Assembly (NCBI RefSeq): GCF_019703515.2 | Contig: NC_059346.1 | Location: 58,168,001-58,232,000, forward strand | DNA from: Myxocyprinus asiaticus | Lineage: Eukaryota > Chordata > Actinopteri > Cypriniformes > Catostomidae | Direction: 5' to 3' | DNA: 64,000 nt | Part shown: in pieces, positions 15,368 to 24,325 of the stretch | How positions within the stretch are numbered: position 1 is the stretch's first letter | Layout: each line of letters opens with the position of its first letter | Translations under genes and position numbers: made by a program | Notes under the pieces: model-generated | The model's database searches: none | What the model was told of the DNA's origin: nothing | Seen by the model: the letters and a program-made list of their open reading frames with translations, nothing else

Positions 15368-16852
15368 GTGCTGTGAAAAAGTATTTGCCCCCATCCTGAT
15401 TTCTTCTGGTCTTTTGTATATCTCATACTAAATTGTTTCAAAAATTCAAATAAAATCTAACATAGAACAAAGGAAATCTTAGCGAACACAAAATACAGTT
15501 TTTAAATGATAATGTTATTTATTGAAGCAGAAAAGTTATCCAATACCCACTGGGCCTGTGTGAGAAATTATTTGCCCCCTTAGTTAACTGCTAAAGCTAA
15601 ATCCCCAAATCTATGAAACTGCATTCATAATGAGGTTCAGCTGGACTAGACACACCCAGGCCTGATTACTGCCAGCCCTGTTCAATCAAATCAACACCTA
15701 AATAGAACTTTTTCAGCAGCATGAAGTTGGCTAAAATGTCTCACCCTGTAGCACACTATGCCAAGGTCGAAAGAAATGATGAGGAAAAAGATGATTGAAA
15801 TACATCAGTCTGGGAAGGGTTACAAAGCTATTTCAAAGGCTCTGGGACTCCAAAGAACCACAGTGAGAGTCATTATCTCCAAATGGAGAAAACTTGGCAC
15901 AGTAGTGAACCTTTCCAGAAGTGGCCGACCTTCCGAAATTCCTCCAAGAGCACAGCGACAACTCATCCAGGAAGTCACAAAAATGCCAAGGACAACATCC
16001 AAGGAACTGCAGGCCTATCTCACATCAATAAAGGTCACTGTTCATGACTCAACTATCAGAAAGACACTGGGCAAGAATGGCATCCATGGAAGAGTGACGA
16101 GGCGAAAATCACTGCTAACCCAGAAGAACATTAAGGCTCATCTGAATTTTGCCAAAATACACCTTGAGGATCCTCAAACCTTTTGGGAGAATGTTCTGTG
16201 GACTGATGAGTCAAAAGTGGAACTGTTTGGAAGACAGGTCCCGTTACATCTGGCATTAATCAAACACAGAATTCCACAAAAAGAACATCATGCCTTCGGT
16301 CAAGCATGGAGGTGGTAGTGTGATTGTGTGGGGATGCTTTCCTGCTTCAGGGCCAGGGCGACTTGCAATAATTGAGGAAAACATGAATTCTGCTCTCTAC
16401 TAGAAAATTCTTTAGGAGACCGTCCAGTTATCAGTCAGTGCGTTGAAGCTCAAGCGCAACTGGATTATGCAGCAAGACAATGATCCAAAGCATAGGGGTA
16501 AGTCCAACTCTGAATGGATCAAAACAAGCAAAATTAAAGTTTTGGAGTGGCCTAGTCAAAGTCCTGACTTGAACCTGATTGAGATGCTGTGCAGGAATTT
16601 CAACATGCAGTTCATGCTCGAAGACCCTCCAATGTGGTTGAACTAAAGCAGTTCTGCAAAGAAGAGTGGGCCACAATTCCACCACAGCGTTGTGAAAGAC
16701 TGATGTCCAGTTATCGGAAGAATTTGGTTGCAGTTGTTGCTGCTAAAGGTGGCAAAACCAGCTGTTAGGTTTAAGGGGGCAGTTAGTTTTTCACATGGGT
16801 TATATAGGTGTTGGATAACTTTTTTGCTTCAATACAAAAAAAAATAATAATA

Positions 16853-16893
<41 letters not shown>

Positions 16894-18308
16894 TTGTGTT
16901 TACTCAGGTTGCCTTTGTTTTGTTATATCTGGTTTGAAGATCTAAAACAAATTAGTATGATAAATATACAAAAATAGGAAAGGGGCAAATACTTTTTCAC
17001 ATCACTGTGTGTGTGTGTATATACATATATATATATCACACTGGCGGCCAAAAGTTTGTTCAGAAGGAAATTGGTACTTTAATTCACCAAAGTGGCATTC
17101 AACTTATCACAAAGTATAGTCAGGACATTACTGATGTTTGATCAAAGCTAGACAGGCCCCATTTCCAGCAGCCATCACTCCAACACCTTATTCTTGAGTA
17201 ATCATGCTAAATTGCTAATTTGGTACTAGAAAATCACTTGCCATTATATCAAACACAGTTGAAAGCTATTTGGTTTGTTAAATGAAGCTAAACATTGTCT
17301 TTGTGGGGTTTTTTTGGGGGGTTTTTTTTTAGTTGCCACAGTATGCAATAGACTGGACTGCCTTAAGGTCAATATTAGGTCAAAAATGGCAAAAAAGAAA
17401 CAACTTTCTCTAGAAACCCATCAGTCAGTCATTGTTTTGAGGAATGAAGGCTATACAATCTTTGAAATTGTCAAAAAACTGAATATTTCATACAAAGGTG
17501 TACACAATAGTCTTCAAAGACAAAGGACAACTGGCTCTAACAAGGACAGAAAGAGATGTGGAAAACGCCTCACATGTCCTCAGCTGACAGCTTCACTGAA
17601 TTCTAGCCGCTCAACACCAGTTTCATGTACAACAGTAAAGAGAAGACTCAGGGGTGCAGGCCTTATGGAAGGAATTGCAAAGAAAAAGCCACTTTTGAAA
17701 CAGAAAAACAAAAAGAAAAGTTTAGAGTGGGCAAAGAAACACAGACATTTGACAACAGATAATTGGAAAAGAGTGTTATGGATCTTAACCCAATTGAGCT
17801 TTTGTGGGATCAGATAGACTGTAAGGTGCATGAGAAGTGCCCGACAAGACAGCCACATCTATGGCAAGTGCTACAGGAAGTGTGGGGTGAAATGTCACCT
17901 GAGTATCTGGACAAACTGACAGCTCGAATGCCAAGGATTTGCAAAGCTGTCATTGTTGCATGTGGAGGATTTTTTTATGAGAAGTTTTTGAAATAGTTTA
18001 AGAAGTTCTGAAAAAAAAATTATTTTTTTCAAATTGTAATAGTAATTTTTCATATTATTAATATCCTGACTATACATTGTGGTCAGTTGAATGCCACTTT
18101 GGTGAATAAAAGTACCAATTTCTTTCCATAAGAGCAAAATATGTACATTATACCAAACTTTTGGCCGCCAGTGAATATGTATATATATTATAATACTGTA
18201 TATTAGTATAGACTTTAAAATGTCAAACTTAATCACATGATCTAGATTGATTCTATTGTGTTTCTCTATCCTGTTGTAGGTAGTCTTGCCAACAGAACAC
18301 ATCTGTAA
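1066..18308 (+). CDS. tut7: Terminal uridylyltransferase 7, C-terminal exons (partial gene)
   Basis: Eight exons with GT-AG borders and matching phases: 1066-1243, 4223-4270, 4848-4939, 5029-5144, 8416-8564, 14804-14856, 14966-15032 and 18280-18308 (TAA at 18306). The first encodes the end of the nucleotidyltransferase/PAP-associated region ([20 protein letters not shown], then [10 protein letters not shown]). The next two continue with [17 protein letters not shown] and [17 protein letters not shown]. Exon 5029-5144 carries a CCHC zinc knuckle, [14 protein letters not shown], and exon 8416-8564 a second, [14 protein letters not shown]. By family knowledge TUT4/TUT7 add uridines to pre-let-7 and to mRNAs with short tails in the cytoplasm. 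TUT7 is preferred over TUT4 because the tail after the last knuckle is short and not proline-rich, the residues match TUT7 better, and isca1 lies next door. The three small last exons are less certain than the first five. The 5' part of the gene is outside the window. Confidence 0.85.
1330..3340. other. tut7 intron, diffuse repeat remnants
   Basis: No exon is seen. A stretch near 2040-2080 (alternating ATCGAT/AATCGA) and one near 2490-2600 (repeated 'tcttaaa/ggtcttaaa') resemble common teleost dispersed repeats. About 2644-2720 ('gggtgaccagacgtcccg') looks like the end of a hAT-type repeat. A 14-base A run lies at 1918-1931. Assignments are by resemblance only. Confidence 0.35.
3343..3599. 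mobile_element. hAT-type MITE with 8-bp target duplication
   Basis: The ends are inverted repeats: CAGGGGTCGGCAACC on the left and its near-perfect reverse complement on the right. It is flanked by GCCTATAC (3335-3342) and GCCTAAAC (3600-3607), an 8-bp direct repeat with one mismatch, as expected for hAT insertion. At 257 bp it has no coding capacity. It lies in a tut7 intron. Confidence 0.85.
3611..4110 (+). repeat. Teleost DNA-transposon-like dispersed repeat
   Basis: Contains 'gcagaagtttgcatacccc' and later 'gttcaaaagtttgcacacct', then a stretch resembling a widely dispersed non-autonomous fish repeat ending near 'acttcttaacagggtcatgt'. The open frame over 3804-4076 is part of this repeat and not a gene. 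Ends are approximate, and no clear terminal inverted repeat or target duplication was found. Confidence 0.5.
4112..4160. repeat. (AC)n microsatellite
   Basis: About 49 bp of AC dinucleotides with two interruptions (gcactc). It sits about 60 bp before the 4223 exon of tut7. Confidence 0.95.
5379..5772. mobile_element. MITE, Tc1-like ends
   Basis: Left end CAGTTGCAATCAAAATTATT (5379-) and right end AATAATTTTGATTGCAACTG (-5772) are perfect inverted repeats over 20 bp. TA dinucleotides flank both sides. At 394 bp it is too short to encode a transposase; the 70-codon frame inside is not recognised. It lies in a tut7 intron. Confidence 0.85.
5773..6340. other. tut7 intron, single hAT-like end
   Basis: 'cagtgtttcccctagg' at 5784 resembles the terminus of a hAT family. 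A partner end was not found. The rest is AT-rich with a poly(A) run near 6152 and no recognised coding sequence. Confidence 0.35.
6341..7557 (+). mobile_element. Degenerate Tc1-like element
   Basis: The termini are inverted: 'tgagccaaaacattatgacc' near 6347 and its reverse complement ending near 7550, next to TATATA-rich DNA. At about 1.2 kb it is a little short for a Tc1 element. The interior keeps transposase-like peptides in changing frames, so it is an inactive fossil in a tut7 intron. Confidence 0.85.
6425..7500 (+). pseudogene. Tc1-type transposase remnant
   Basis: Conceptual pieces resemble Tc1 transposases: a segment from 6808 with '[20 protein letters not shown]' followed by SSDESR, where the first catalytic Asp block (usually FSDES) is expected. 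Near 7215-7260 a second frame gives '[17 protein letters not shown]', the second Asp block. The two are in different frames, and the part around 7020-7180 does not read as transposase. No intact enzyme can be made. Confidence 0.75.
7775..8309. mobile_element. MITE with 'CACTGCCGTTCAAAAGTTTG' ends
   Basis: The left end CACTGCCGTTCAAAAGTTTG and the right end CAAACTTTTGAATGGCAGTG are inverted repeats with one mismatch. The left flank is TATA and the right flank runs into a GT/TA microsatellite. About 535 bp. The interior reverse-strand frame is a common part of this repeat family and not a host gene. Confidence 0.8.
8304..8351. repeat. (GT)n(TA)n microsatellite
   Basis: GT repeat running into about 15 TA units, about 65 bp before the tut7 exon at 8416. 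Confidence 0.9.
8565..9695. other. tut7 intron, no gene seen
   Basis: AT-rich intron sequence. The stretch 9440-9695 and its continuation at 11280-11540 look like one dispersed repeat (shared 'acatact', 'tgacatactg'-type words) split by the Tc1 element at 9696-11277. No exon signals were recognised. Confidence 0.35.
9696..11277 (-). mobile_element. Full-length Tc1-like element
   Basis: It begins CAGGTGCATCTCAATAAATT and ends with the reverse complement of that sequence. The inverted repeats extend about 190 bp inward on each side with very few differences. TA dinucleotides at 9694-9695 and 11278-11279 are the target duplication. The 1582-bp length is normal for Tc1. One transposase frame lies on the minus strand. 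The long, well matched repeats point to a fairly recent insertion. Confidence 0.95.
9977..11014 (-). pseudogene. Tc1-type transposase, one nonsense change and altered catalytic residue
   Basis: A DDE-family transposase of about 345 codons. The N-terminal half has paired helix-turn-helix-like DNA-binding segments ([20 protein letters not shown]), then VLFSDESKF with the first catalytic Asp and [12 protein letters not shown] with the second. An in-frame TAG at 10229-10231 stands where a Trp codon is usual. The frame then continues unchanged to [18 protein letters not shown]. The third catalytic residue, normally Glu in Tc1, is Asp (GAC) here. The enzyme is therefore predicted to be dead twice over, although the terminal repeats stay well preserved. 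Confidence 0.9.
11609..12905 (+). mobile_element. L1 fragment C: 5'-truncated and internally deleted
   Basis: Matches the reverse transcriptase part of L1-A (58000 onward). From about 11607 it reads 'cgctgccatctcacttgatg', includes RT box YADDILLF near 11920-11945, and follows L1-A to about 12385. It then jumps to the part matching L1-A 59690, dropping about 0.9 kb. It ends in a G-rich 3' segment near 12905, without a clear poly(A). Frames are broken, so it is a dead 3' fragment in the large tut7 intron. Confidence 0.85.
12906..14240 (+). pseudogene. Tc1-like transposase remnant split by a later insertion
   Basis: Two pieces of one transposase are separated by another element. Near 12985-13060 the frame reads a second-Asp block ([18 protein letters not shown]). 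Near 14025-14075 it reads a third-residue block ([14 protein letters not shown]). The end near 14225-14245 ('gcaacttttttttggccgg') looks like a terminal repeat. The 5' half with the DNA-binding domain is absent. Confidence 0.7.
13063..13991. mobile_element. Non-autonomous DNA element nested in transposase remnant
   Basis: The left end 'tggctacatttacatgtaca' and right end 'ggtgcatgtaaacgtagcca' are inverted repeats. Next to the right end are several copies of 'aatcgcatta'-like words, with 'ttgcaataatcagagta' at the left, giving subterminal repeats. No recognisable protein. It interrupts the transposase remnant between its second and third catalytic blocks. The superfamily is not assigned. Confidence 0.7.
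14352..14559 (-). mobile_element. tRNA-derived SINE
   Basis: Read on the minus strand it starts near 14559 with a tRNA-like head (GGAGGCGTAGTGCGC), has a B-box-like GGTTCAATTCCC near 14484, and ends with the very common teleost SINE tail 'gctttggataaaagcgtctg', then AAATG-rich sequence. About 205 bp, in a tut7 intron. Confidence 0.8.
15322..15365. repeat. (CT)n(TA)n microsatellite
   Basis: A CT run followed by about ten TA units and ACAC, directly at the left edge of the Tc1 element that starts at 15366. Confidence 0.9.
15366..17007 (+). mobile_element. Tc1-like element, second family
   Basis: Left end CAGTGCTGTGAAAAAGTATT; the right end is its diverged reverse complement (AATACTTTTTCACATCACTG). 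About 1.64 kb. A (TA)n tract at about 16846-16889 has expanded inside its 3' part. Transposase pieces are on the + strand. A lone right end of the same family is at 32030-32122. Confidence 0.9.
15758..16767 (+). pseudogene. Tc1-type transposase, frameshifted
   Basis: The first part, 15758-16318, opens [20 protein letters not shown] and carries both DNA-binding helices ([20 protein letters not shown]) and [13 protein letters not shown] with the first catalytic Asp. A frameshift near 16240 derails the frame before the GGG-type region. A second piece from 16443 has MQQDNDPKH (second Asp) and [14 protein letters not shown] (catalytic Glu). A further shift follows near 16590. All three catalytic residues can be read but not in one frame. 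Confidence 0.9.
17039..18173 (+). mobile_element. Internally deleted Tc1-like element, copy 1
   Basis: Left end CACTGGCGGCCAAAAGTTTG and right end AAACTTTTGGCCGCCAGTG are inverted repeats. About 1.13 kb. The transposase region lacks the centre of the catalytic domain, and the same deletion occurs in the copy at 44377-45543. It lies 31 bp after the previous Tc1 element, separated by a GT/TA tract. Confidence 0.9.
17386..17996 (+). pseudogene. Tc1-type transposase with central deletion
   Basis: The ATG at 17386 starts [20 protein letters not shown]. The DNA-binding half follows, with a further small gap around 17566 relative to copy 2. After TDNWKRVLW the sequence jumps at about 17780 to [10 protein letters not shown], which carries the third catalytic residue. 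Both Asp blocks are missing. The tail continues in another frame to the stop near 17994. Not functional. Confidence 0.85.
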
Positions 18309-18935
18309 ATCAGTCTGTCCAGAAGTGGAGCCCTTTCAAGTAAAACCTCAACAGTAAACCATTACAGGCTACAGTGAACCATGTTTAATCCACAACAACC
18401 TAAACTGAGTATTATCTTAAATCAAAGTTAGATTACCTTGATGAATGTGCCTTTTAAAGTTGTCTAATTTTTTTATTTTTTTGTTCTTTTTTTTTATTTT
18501 TATGGAATGAACTATGGAAGTTTTGCATTTTATGTTTTTATTATTTATTTATTTTTAATGAAAGAGTCCAGCTGATTGAATTTGTAATTTAGATTGTAGC
18601 CCTACCTACTGTGTGTTTTGAAATCAAAAGTTTGCACCATTGTGAGTCTTGTGTGTGTGTCCCTAGAAGCATTTATTTTGTATGTACATATTTAAATGTT
18701 GGTTGGGGTCTGTGTATTTAGATTTGTGCTAATATCAATGCAAGTTTTTGTAGAGCTGTTAACAAAACTTGTTTGTAGTGCTTTTTTCTGTTTGGTTGGG
18801 ATTGGTTTTAGTTTTTATACTTTGTTTTATAGTTGTGCTTTTATTTTGCTAAATGAGTTGTATATTTCTTTGCAGGCAGGCTACATTGCATTTGCATCCG
18901 TGTCAATAAACTCGTTTAAGAAAATGCATTCCCTC
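18309..18935 (+). other. tut7: tut7 3' UTR with poly(A) signal
   Basis: Non-coding DNA after the TAA at 18306-18308. A canonical AATAAA lies at 18905-18910 and is followed by T/GT-rich DNA, which suits a cleavage site near 18930. The end is inferred, not observed. Confidence 0.55.
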
Positions 18936-19151
18936 TATGTTAGTAGTTGATGTCTTTGTTATACCTGTGACTTTGTTTTTTCCTTCTGTGATCTTTTTTT
19001 CACCTTTTTTTCACCTTTTTTTAAAGCAGTAATCCTGCTCTTAAATAATGACTTCTACCCAGGGTTTCAGACTCTGTCGTAAATGCAGCTAAAAATATAT
19101 CAAATAAAAAAGTGAAATTCATTGGCTTTAGAGAACACAGGGTCTAGGGGG
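18936..19151. other. Intergenic DNA, nothing recognised
   Basis: AT-rich with 'cacctttttttcacctttttt' duplications near 19000-19022. No gene signal. Confidence 0.4.
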
Positions 19152-19808
19152 TTAACCATAAAAATATATGCCACATATATTCTGCTGGGCCTTTTTCAAA
19201 ATTGAGTCAATGTGGGTCTCCCACTTCAGGTCCTGTGAGATGGTAGTGCCCAGGAACCTGAATGACTCCACTGCTGTCACAGTGCTGTTTAGAATGGTGA
19301 GGGGGGTCAGTGTTGGGGAGTTCCTCCTAAAGTCCACAATCATCTCCACTGTTTTGAGCATGTTGAGCTCCAGGTTGTTATGACTGCACCAGTGAGCCAG
19401 CTGTTCAACCTCCCTTCTGTATGCAGACCCATCGTCATCTTGGATGAGACCGATGACAGTAGTGTTGTCTGCAAACTTCAGAAGCTTGACAGAGGGGTCC
19501 TTGGTGGTGCAGTCGTTGGTATACAGGGAGAAGAGTAGTGGGGAGAGCACACATCCCTGGGGGGCTCAAGTGTTGATCTTACATATGCTGGAAGTGAATT
19601 TCTCCAGTCTCCCTAACTGCTGCCTGTCTGTTAGAAAGCTGGTGATCCACTGACAGACAGACATGGAAACAGAGAGCTGGGTTAATTTATTCCATAGGAG
19701 AGCTGGGATGATGGTGTTGAAAGCCGAACTGAAGTCCACAAAAAGGATCCTTGCATATGCCCCTGGTCTGTCCGGATGTTGCAGGATATGATGTGTTAAT
19801 AAATGCAT
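19152..19808 (-). mobile_element. L2/CR1-like LINE fragment, reverse transcriptase
   Basis: Minus-strand frame with FVDFSSAFNTIIP (RT block A), then APQGCVLSPLLFSLYTND (block B), KFADNTTVIG in place of the usual FADD box, and FRFLGTTISQDLKWETH. An in-frame TGA near 19563 replaces the Gly codon usual before APQG. Only this part of ORF2 remains. The style of motifs (LEKFTSS..., LELNMLKTVEMIVDFR) fits the L2/Rex/CR1 group and not the L1 family elsewhere in the window. Clade assignment is from memory of motifs. Confidence 0.75.
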
Positions 19809-19892
19809 AAATCTCGTTTCATTAATTGGTTTGCCAACTCCTGACTCTAGGTATTTTTTTTTGTTTTGTTTTTTGTCGCCTTTAGCCTAGGG

Positions 19893-20087
19893 CAGTGGTT
19901 CCCAACACTGTTCCTGGAGACCCCACAACACTGCACATTTTGTATATCTCCCTTTTCTGACACACCCAATTCAGGTCTTGGAGTCTCCACTAACGAGCTG
20001 ATGAGTTGAATCAGTTGTGTTTGATTAGGGAGATGTCCTAAATGTGTAGTGTTGGAGGGCCTCCAGGAACAGGGTTGGAAACCACTG
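19893..20087. mobile_element. hAT-type MITE with perfect 8-bp target duplication
   Basis: Ends CAGTGGTTCCCAACACTGTT and AACAGGGTTGGAAACCACTG are inverted repeats with small differences. GCCTAGGG stands directly on both sides (19885-19892 and 20088-20095). 195 bp, non-coding. Confidence 0.9.
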
Positions 20088-20095
20088 GCCTAGGG

Positions 20096-20315
20096 ATTTA
20101 CTTACTTTTTCCACAGCACTGTTAATGTTTAATGGGATGTGTTCAATAAAGACATTAAAGATTATAATTGTTTGTGTTGTTAGCTTAAGCACATTGTGCT
20201 TTTTCTATTGGGACTTTAATGAAGATGAGATCACACTTTATGAGCAATTATGCAGAAAACCAGCTAATTCCAAAGGGTTCACCTACTTTTCTTTGCCACT
20301 GTATTTAATATAATT
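20096..20315. repeat. Dispersed repeat flanking the hAT MITE
   Basis: 'cttactttttccacagcact' onward to 'ctttgccactgta' is a widespread fish repeat. Its first 85 bp or so recur at 25006-25090 with few changes, again directly next to a hAT-MITE end. Confidence 0.6.
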
Positions 20316-20560
20316 AGAAATAGAGAATTTTATTAACTCCTGCCCATAAAATTAAGTAAACATCAAACCATTTTTTATGTGATAACTTGTATAACGAGGC
20401 TTAGAATAGAATATTAAGATTATATCATGTGTTATCAGTTAAAAACAGGAGGAAAAAAAACAAAAATAAAAACATTAAAGGTGCATTTTTGCCCTCACTT
20501 TCTGAATTTTAAGGCTATTTTGTCACTTTTGGTGTCCTTGTTGCCCAGAGGTCCATGTGC
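20316..20560. other. Intergenic DNA, nothing recognised
   Basis: AT-rich, no repeat or gene I can name. Confidence 0.4.
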
Positions 20561-22200
20561 GAAAATTGGACAGTAACTCTTACACTTGTTTGGATCTTTG
20601 TCCTTTTTAAGAATCAGACTGAACTGGGCTTGTGACATGGTTGGCGGAAGCTTTCCATTCTTTAATGATTCTGTATAAACTTCTAGCAAAAGTGGAGCAA
20701 GTTCTGTAGCATAAGATCTCAAAAATTCAGCGGCAAAGCCATCTGGCCCCAGAGTCTTGCCTTTAGGCAAGGCCTTAATTACCTCGCCAAGCTCCTCCAA
20801 GGTTATCTCAGAATCAAAATAATTTTTTTGCTCAGTTGTCAGTTTAGGAAGTTCTAATGGTTCCACAAAGTTTCTAATATCTTCATCAGTAGACGAAGAC
20901 GTGGAACTATAGATATAATTCTTTTAAAGCATTATTAATATCAATGGCCAAGGTAAATATTTCACCACCAGCAGATTTCACTGAGGGAATGGTAGAAAAA
21001 AACTCTCTCTGTTTTATATATCTATCCAAAAGCTTCCCTGCTTTGTCCCCCAATTCAAAGTATGACTGTCTTGCCCTGAATAACCAAAACTCCACCTTCC
21101 GTGGCAAAATAGTATTATATCTGTATTTCAATCGGGTCAATTCTCTGAGGCTATTAGACGACATTTGACACTTCAGCCTTGGCACTTTTAATATTCCCTT
21201 CCAATTCCACAAGTTCTTGTGCTTTGAATTTTTTGGTTAATGAGGCATACTGTATGATCCGGCCCCTAAGAACCATCTTAAGTGCCTCCCAAGCCACTCC
21301 CACAGAGAATACTGAGGACCAGTTGTTCTCCATATAGACACTGATTTCAGCCTTTAGCATTTGTTGAAATTCAGGATTTTGCAAAAGGGATACATTAAAG
21401 CACCAACTATATGATTTATTTTTCTCTGTATGTGGCAACACTCTAAACACACCAGGGCATGATCTGAGACTAAAATGTTTCCAATTGAGCAATCAACAAC
21501 AGATGAAATGAGGGACATGAAAATGAAAATCTATATTAGAGTAATTCTAGAGTAAATCTTATGGACGGAAGAAAAAAATGTATAGTCCCTACCAGAGGGG
21601 TTCATAAGTCTCCAAATATCTGTAAGACCAAGATTTTTACACATCCTGTGAAGTGTCACTGTTGCTGTAGGGGGCTTTCACACTTATGCTTCACTATGAT
21701 CAAGGACTGAGTCCATCAAAAGATTAAAATCTCCTACCAGTATTGTATAATGAGGGGTGCCAGTGGCTTGCAGCATCCCTTCAAGATCTATTAAAAAGCC
21801 CTGATCATCAACGTTAGGTGCATAAATATTCGCCAAAATAAGACTCTGTCCTTGAATTTCAGCTAAAACAATGACTCTTCCTAATTTATCTTTACTCTGT
21901 TTGAGACATTTGAATTGTAGATGATTACTTATCAGTGTAATGACTCCTCTGCGCTTACTCAAGCCAGCACTATAAAAAAATGCCCACCCCATAGCTTTCC
22001 AAAAAATGTTCAGCTTCCTGCGGGGAAATGTGCGTTTCTTGAAGAAACACTGTATCATATTTCTTACACTTAAGAAGAGAAATAACCTTCCTTCTTTTTA
22101 TGGGGTGCCCCAACCCACTCACATTCCACGTTGAGAGAGACAATCCACTCATATTAACATTTGACATTTTGACGTAAGAAAAAATAGATTGTGTGTCAAA
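20561..22200 (-). pseudogene. L1-B ORF2 remnant (endonuclease and early RT)
   Basis: APE-type endonuclease motifs: TWNVSGLGHP, VFLQETHIS and VGDFNLLMDSV (near 21720). These are followed by the linker and the start of the RT domain to about 20561. At least five frame breaks occur. The YADD box is absent because the copy is cut before it. Confidence 0.85.
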
Positions 22201-22819
22201 AACAGGATTATAAAGACCACATTCCAACATTAGTGCAACAGTCAAACCCCAAACATTCCCCAGAACCAAGCAAACAGAAAAAAAAAAAAAAAGGTGCGCA
22301 TTAACCCTGCACACGACAGCGCCAACTGGCGTCCAGCCCTCCAAACTCAAACAATCCATGTACGCCTACGAGAACCTCCGCGACAACTTTGCCATCAGAT
22401 TGCTCAAGTCCGGTGATTCTATACAAATTTTGTGAGACAGAATTACACAGCAAAAGATAATCTATAAAACAAACTCCAGCCAATAGGCAGAATAAGCACA
22501 AAGAGCATGTAGATTCATTCACAAAACCGTCCCGATGGTGTGTTGCTCTACAAATAAACTCCAGCCACTAGGAGGAACCAGCACAAAATGAGCACGCAGA
22601 ATCTTCAAACAGTCGATATTCAGTGAGCTGGCCCACCCGGTGGCAACCTGAGCACCACAACATGATCCACTCACTCCATTGACTTTAAGAAGGACATCAC
22701 TTGCTGTGGGCATGTGAATGTTTTACGGCCATCCTTACCATCTATTCTCAATTTGGCTGGGAATATCAGTGCAAAAGCAACCTTCCGTTGATGTAAAAGT
22801 TTCTTGCATTCCTTGAATC

Positions 22820-23488
22820 TATCACATTTCTCTCGTCGAATTTGCAAAGTCTGAGAACAAGAAAATGCTGTGATTCTTCCAAGAAAGCCTTCCTTTACTC
22901 CTTACCTCATGTAACACAAGATCAATTGGCCAGAATTAATCGGGGCCTGTCTCCCTCAGCGGATCGCTGAGCTGGAACCCTGTGAGCTCGCTCGATTTCC
23001 AGCTTATGGCCTGCTATGTCGAGCAGACTCGGAAAGAGCTCATCCAGGAATTCCATCATATTCTGTCCCACTGCTCCCTCCGGGACTCCCACGATACTGA
23101 CATTATTCTGCCGGCTATGGTTTTCCATGTCCTCCAACTTCTCCAAGACACGCTCCAAATCCACCTAGGTCGCTAGCTGATTAGCAGATAATTCCCTCTC
23201 CAATGACTACAGATAATCGATCAGTTTCTCAACATCCCCCACTTTTGTGACCACATCAGTAAATTTCGCCTCCATGGCAGTGATCGATCGACGTATTACA
23301 GCAAGATCCTCCAAGTCAGCAACGACCTTCGTCAGCATTGCCAACATGTTCAACATCTCTCGCCACATTTCCCGGAACTCTCCCACCAAATCAACTCCCT
23401 GGTCCGCAGCCTTCTCAGGGGTGTCAGCCAGAGCACGTAAGTGTCTTTTAATGTCTTCAGAGCCCGAGGATTTTGAATTCTTTGACAT
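22820..23488 (-). pseudogene. L1-B ORF1 remnant
   Basis: From MSKNSKSSGSEDIKRHLRAL at 23488 through heptad-like leucine segments (MLNMLAMLTKVVADLEDLAV) to the RNA-binding part beginning LEDMENHSRQNNVSIVGVPE. At least one frame break lies near 23205. By family knowledge ORF1p is the trimeric RNA-binding chaperone of L1. Confidence 0.8.
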
Positions 23489-23497
23489 ATTGTCCTC

Positions 23498-23695
23498 TGT
23501 GATGAGGAGGAGGGCGGAGCCAATCAGCCGAGGAGAGAGTTAAGTGCAGCGGAATGCGGCAGTTCGAGAGAGCGAGAGAGCCACAAACAACTGCCATGCG
23601 TGTATTTGTGTTTTGTGTCTTTTTGTTTTCATTAAACATTATTTTGATGGTTCAGCCGGTTCCCACCTCCTCCTTTCTCATTTTAACCTTGTTAC
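23498..23695. repeat. Left LTR of the TRIM-like element
   Basis: 198 bp, TGTGATGAGG...CTTGTTACA. It shares 'ttaagtgcagcggaatgcgg' and 'tttttgttttcattaaacat' with the right LTR. Confidence 0.88.
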
Positions 23696-24104
23696 ATTGG
23701 TGCTGAAACCCAGTAAGGAGGAGGGATGCGCTGTCGTGGAGTCCTCGCCACTATCAGCCAATCCAAAGGAGCAGCCGCGGCCATCCGCCGGGGGATGGAG
23801 GAGTTCCCTACCAGCCGCCAAAACGCGGAGGGGCATTCTATCCACCAGAGGACTTGTTCCGGTCCGCCCGGGGAGGAGCGGCTGTCGTCCAGCAGATGTT
23901 GGGGAGTGGCTGAGGGCCGGGCGACAGCATATCTGGGCGCTGGCGAACCAGGTTATTCCTCTCTCTCCTCTTCTCTCTCTCGCTGTAGCTCCGCTTTGCC
24001 ATTTCCCTCTCCTCTTTTTTTTTCCCTCCCCTCGTCCCCCTCCCCAGCTCTAGAGAGCCAGGGAAAAGACTCCCCGGCCTGAGGCAAAGGAGGGAGGAGT
24101 GCGA

Positions 24105-24325
24105 TGTGGAGGAGGGCGGGGCCGGGCCGTGAATACGCACGCCCGGCCCCCATTCGGGCTAATCAGCTGAGGAGAGTGTTAAGTGCAGCGGAATGCGGCA
24201 GTTCGAGAGAGACACATGCAGCTGCAGTGTGTGCATTTATGTTTTGTGTCTTTTTGTTTTCATTAAACATTTTGACAGTTCAGCCGGTTCCCGCCCCCTC
24301 CTTTCCCAAACTTAACCTTGTTATA
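24105..24325. repeat. Right LTR of the TRIM-like element
   Basis: 221 bp, TGTGGAGGAG...CTTGTTATA. It is longer than the left LTR mainly because of a GC-rich insert near 24120-24160. Confidence 0.88.

Larger units (their letters stand above)
23498..24325. mobile_element. TRIM-like LTR retrotransposon nested in L1-B
   Basis: Two direct repeats of about 200 bp (23498-23695 and 24105-24325) begin TGTG and end TTACA/TTATA. They enclose only 409 bp. TTGGTGCTGAAACCC directly after the left repeat looks like a primer-binding site, and 'ggcaaaggagggaggagt' just before the right repeat like a polypurine tract. TCCTC stands on both sides (23493-23497 and 24326-24330), a 5-bp target duplication. There is no gag or pol, so it must have moved with enzymes from another element. 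The GC-rich interior gives long meaningless frames on both strands. Confidence 0.88.

Noticed and set aside
15237..15431. 64-codon frame across a (CT)n(TA)n tract
   Set aside because: Composed of microsatellite and Tc1 terminal repeat.
23544..24153. Long open frames on both strands in GC-rich DNA (169 and 100 codons)
   Set aside because: They lie in the TRIM-like LTR element, have no known motif and reflect high GC with few stops.
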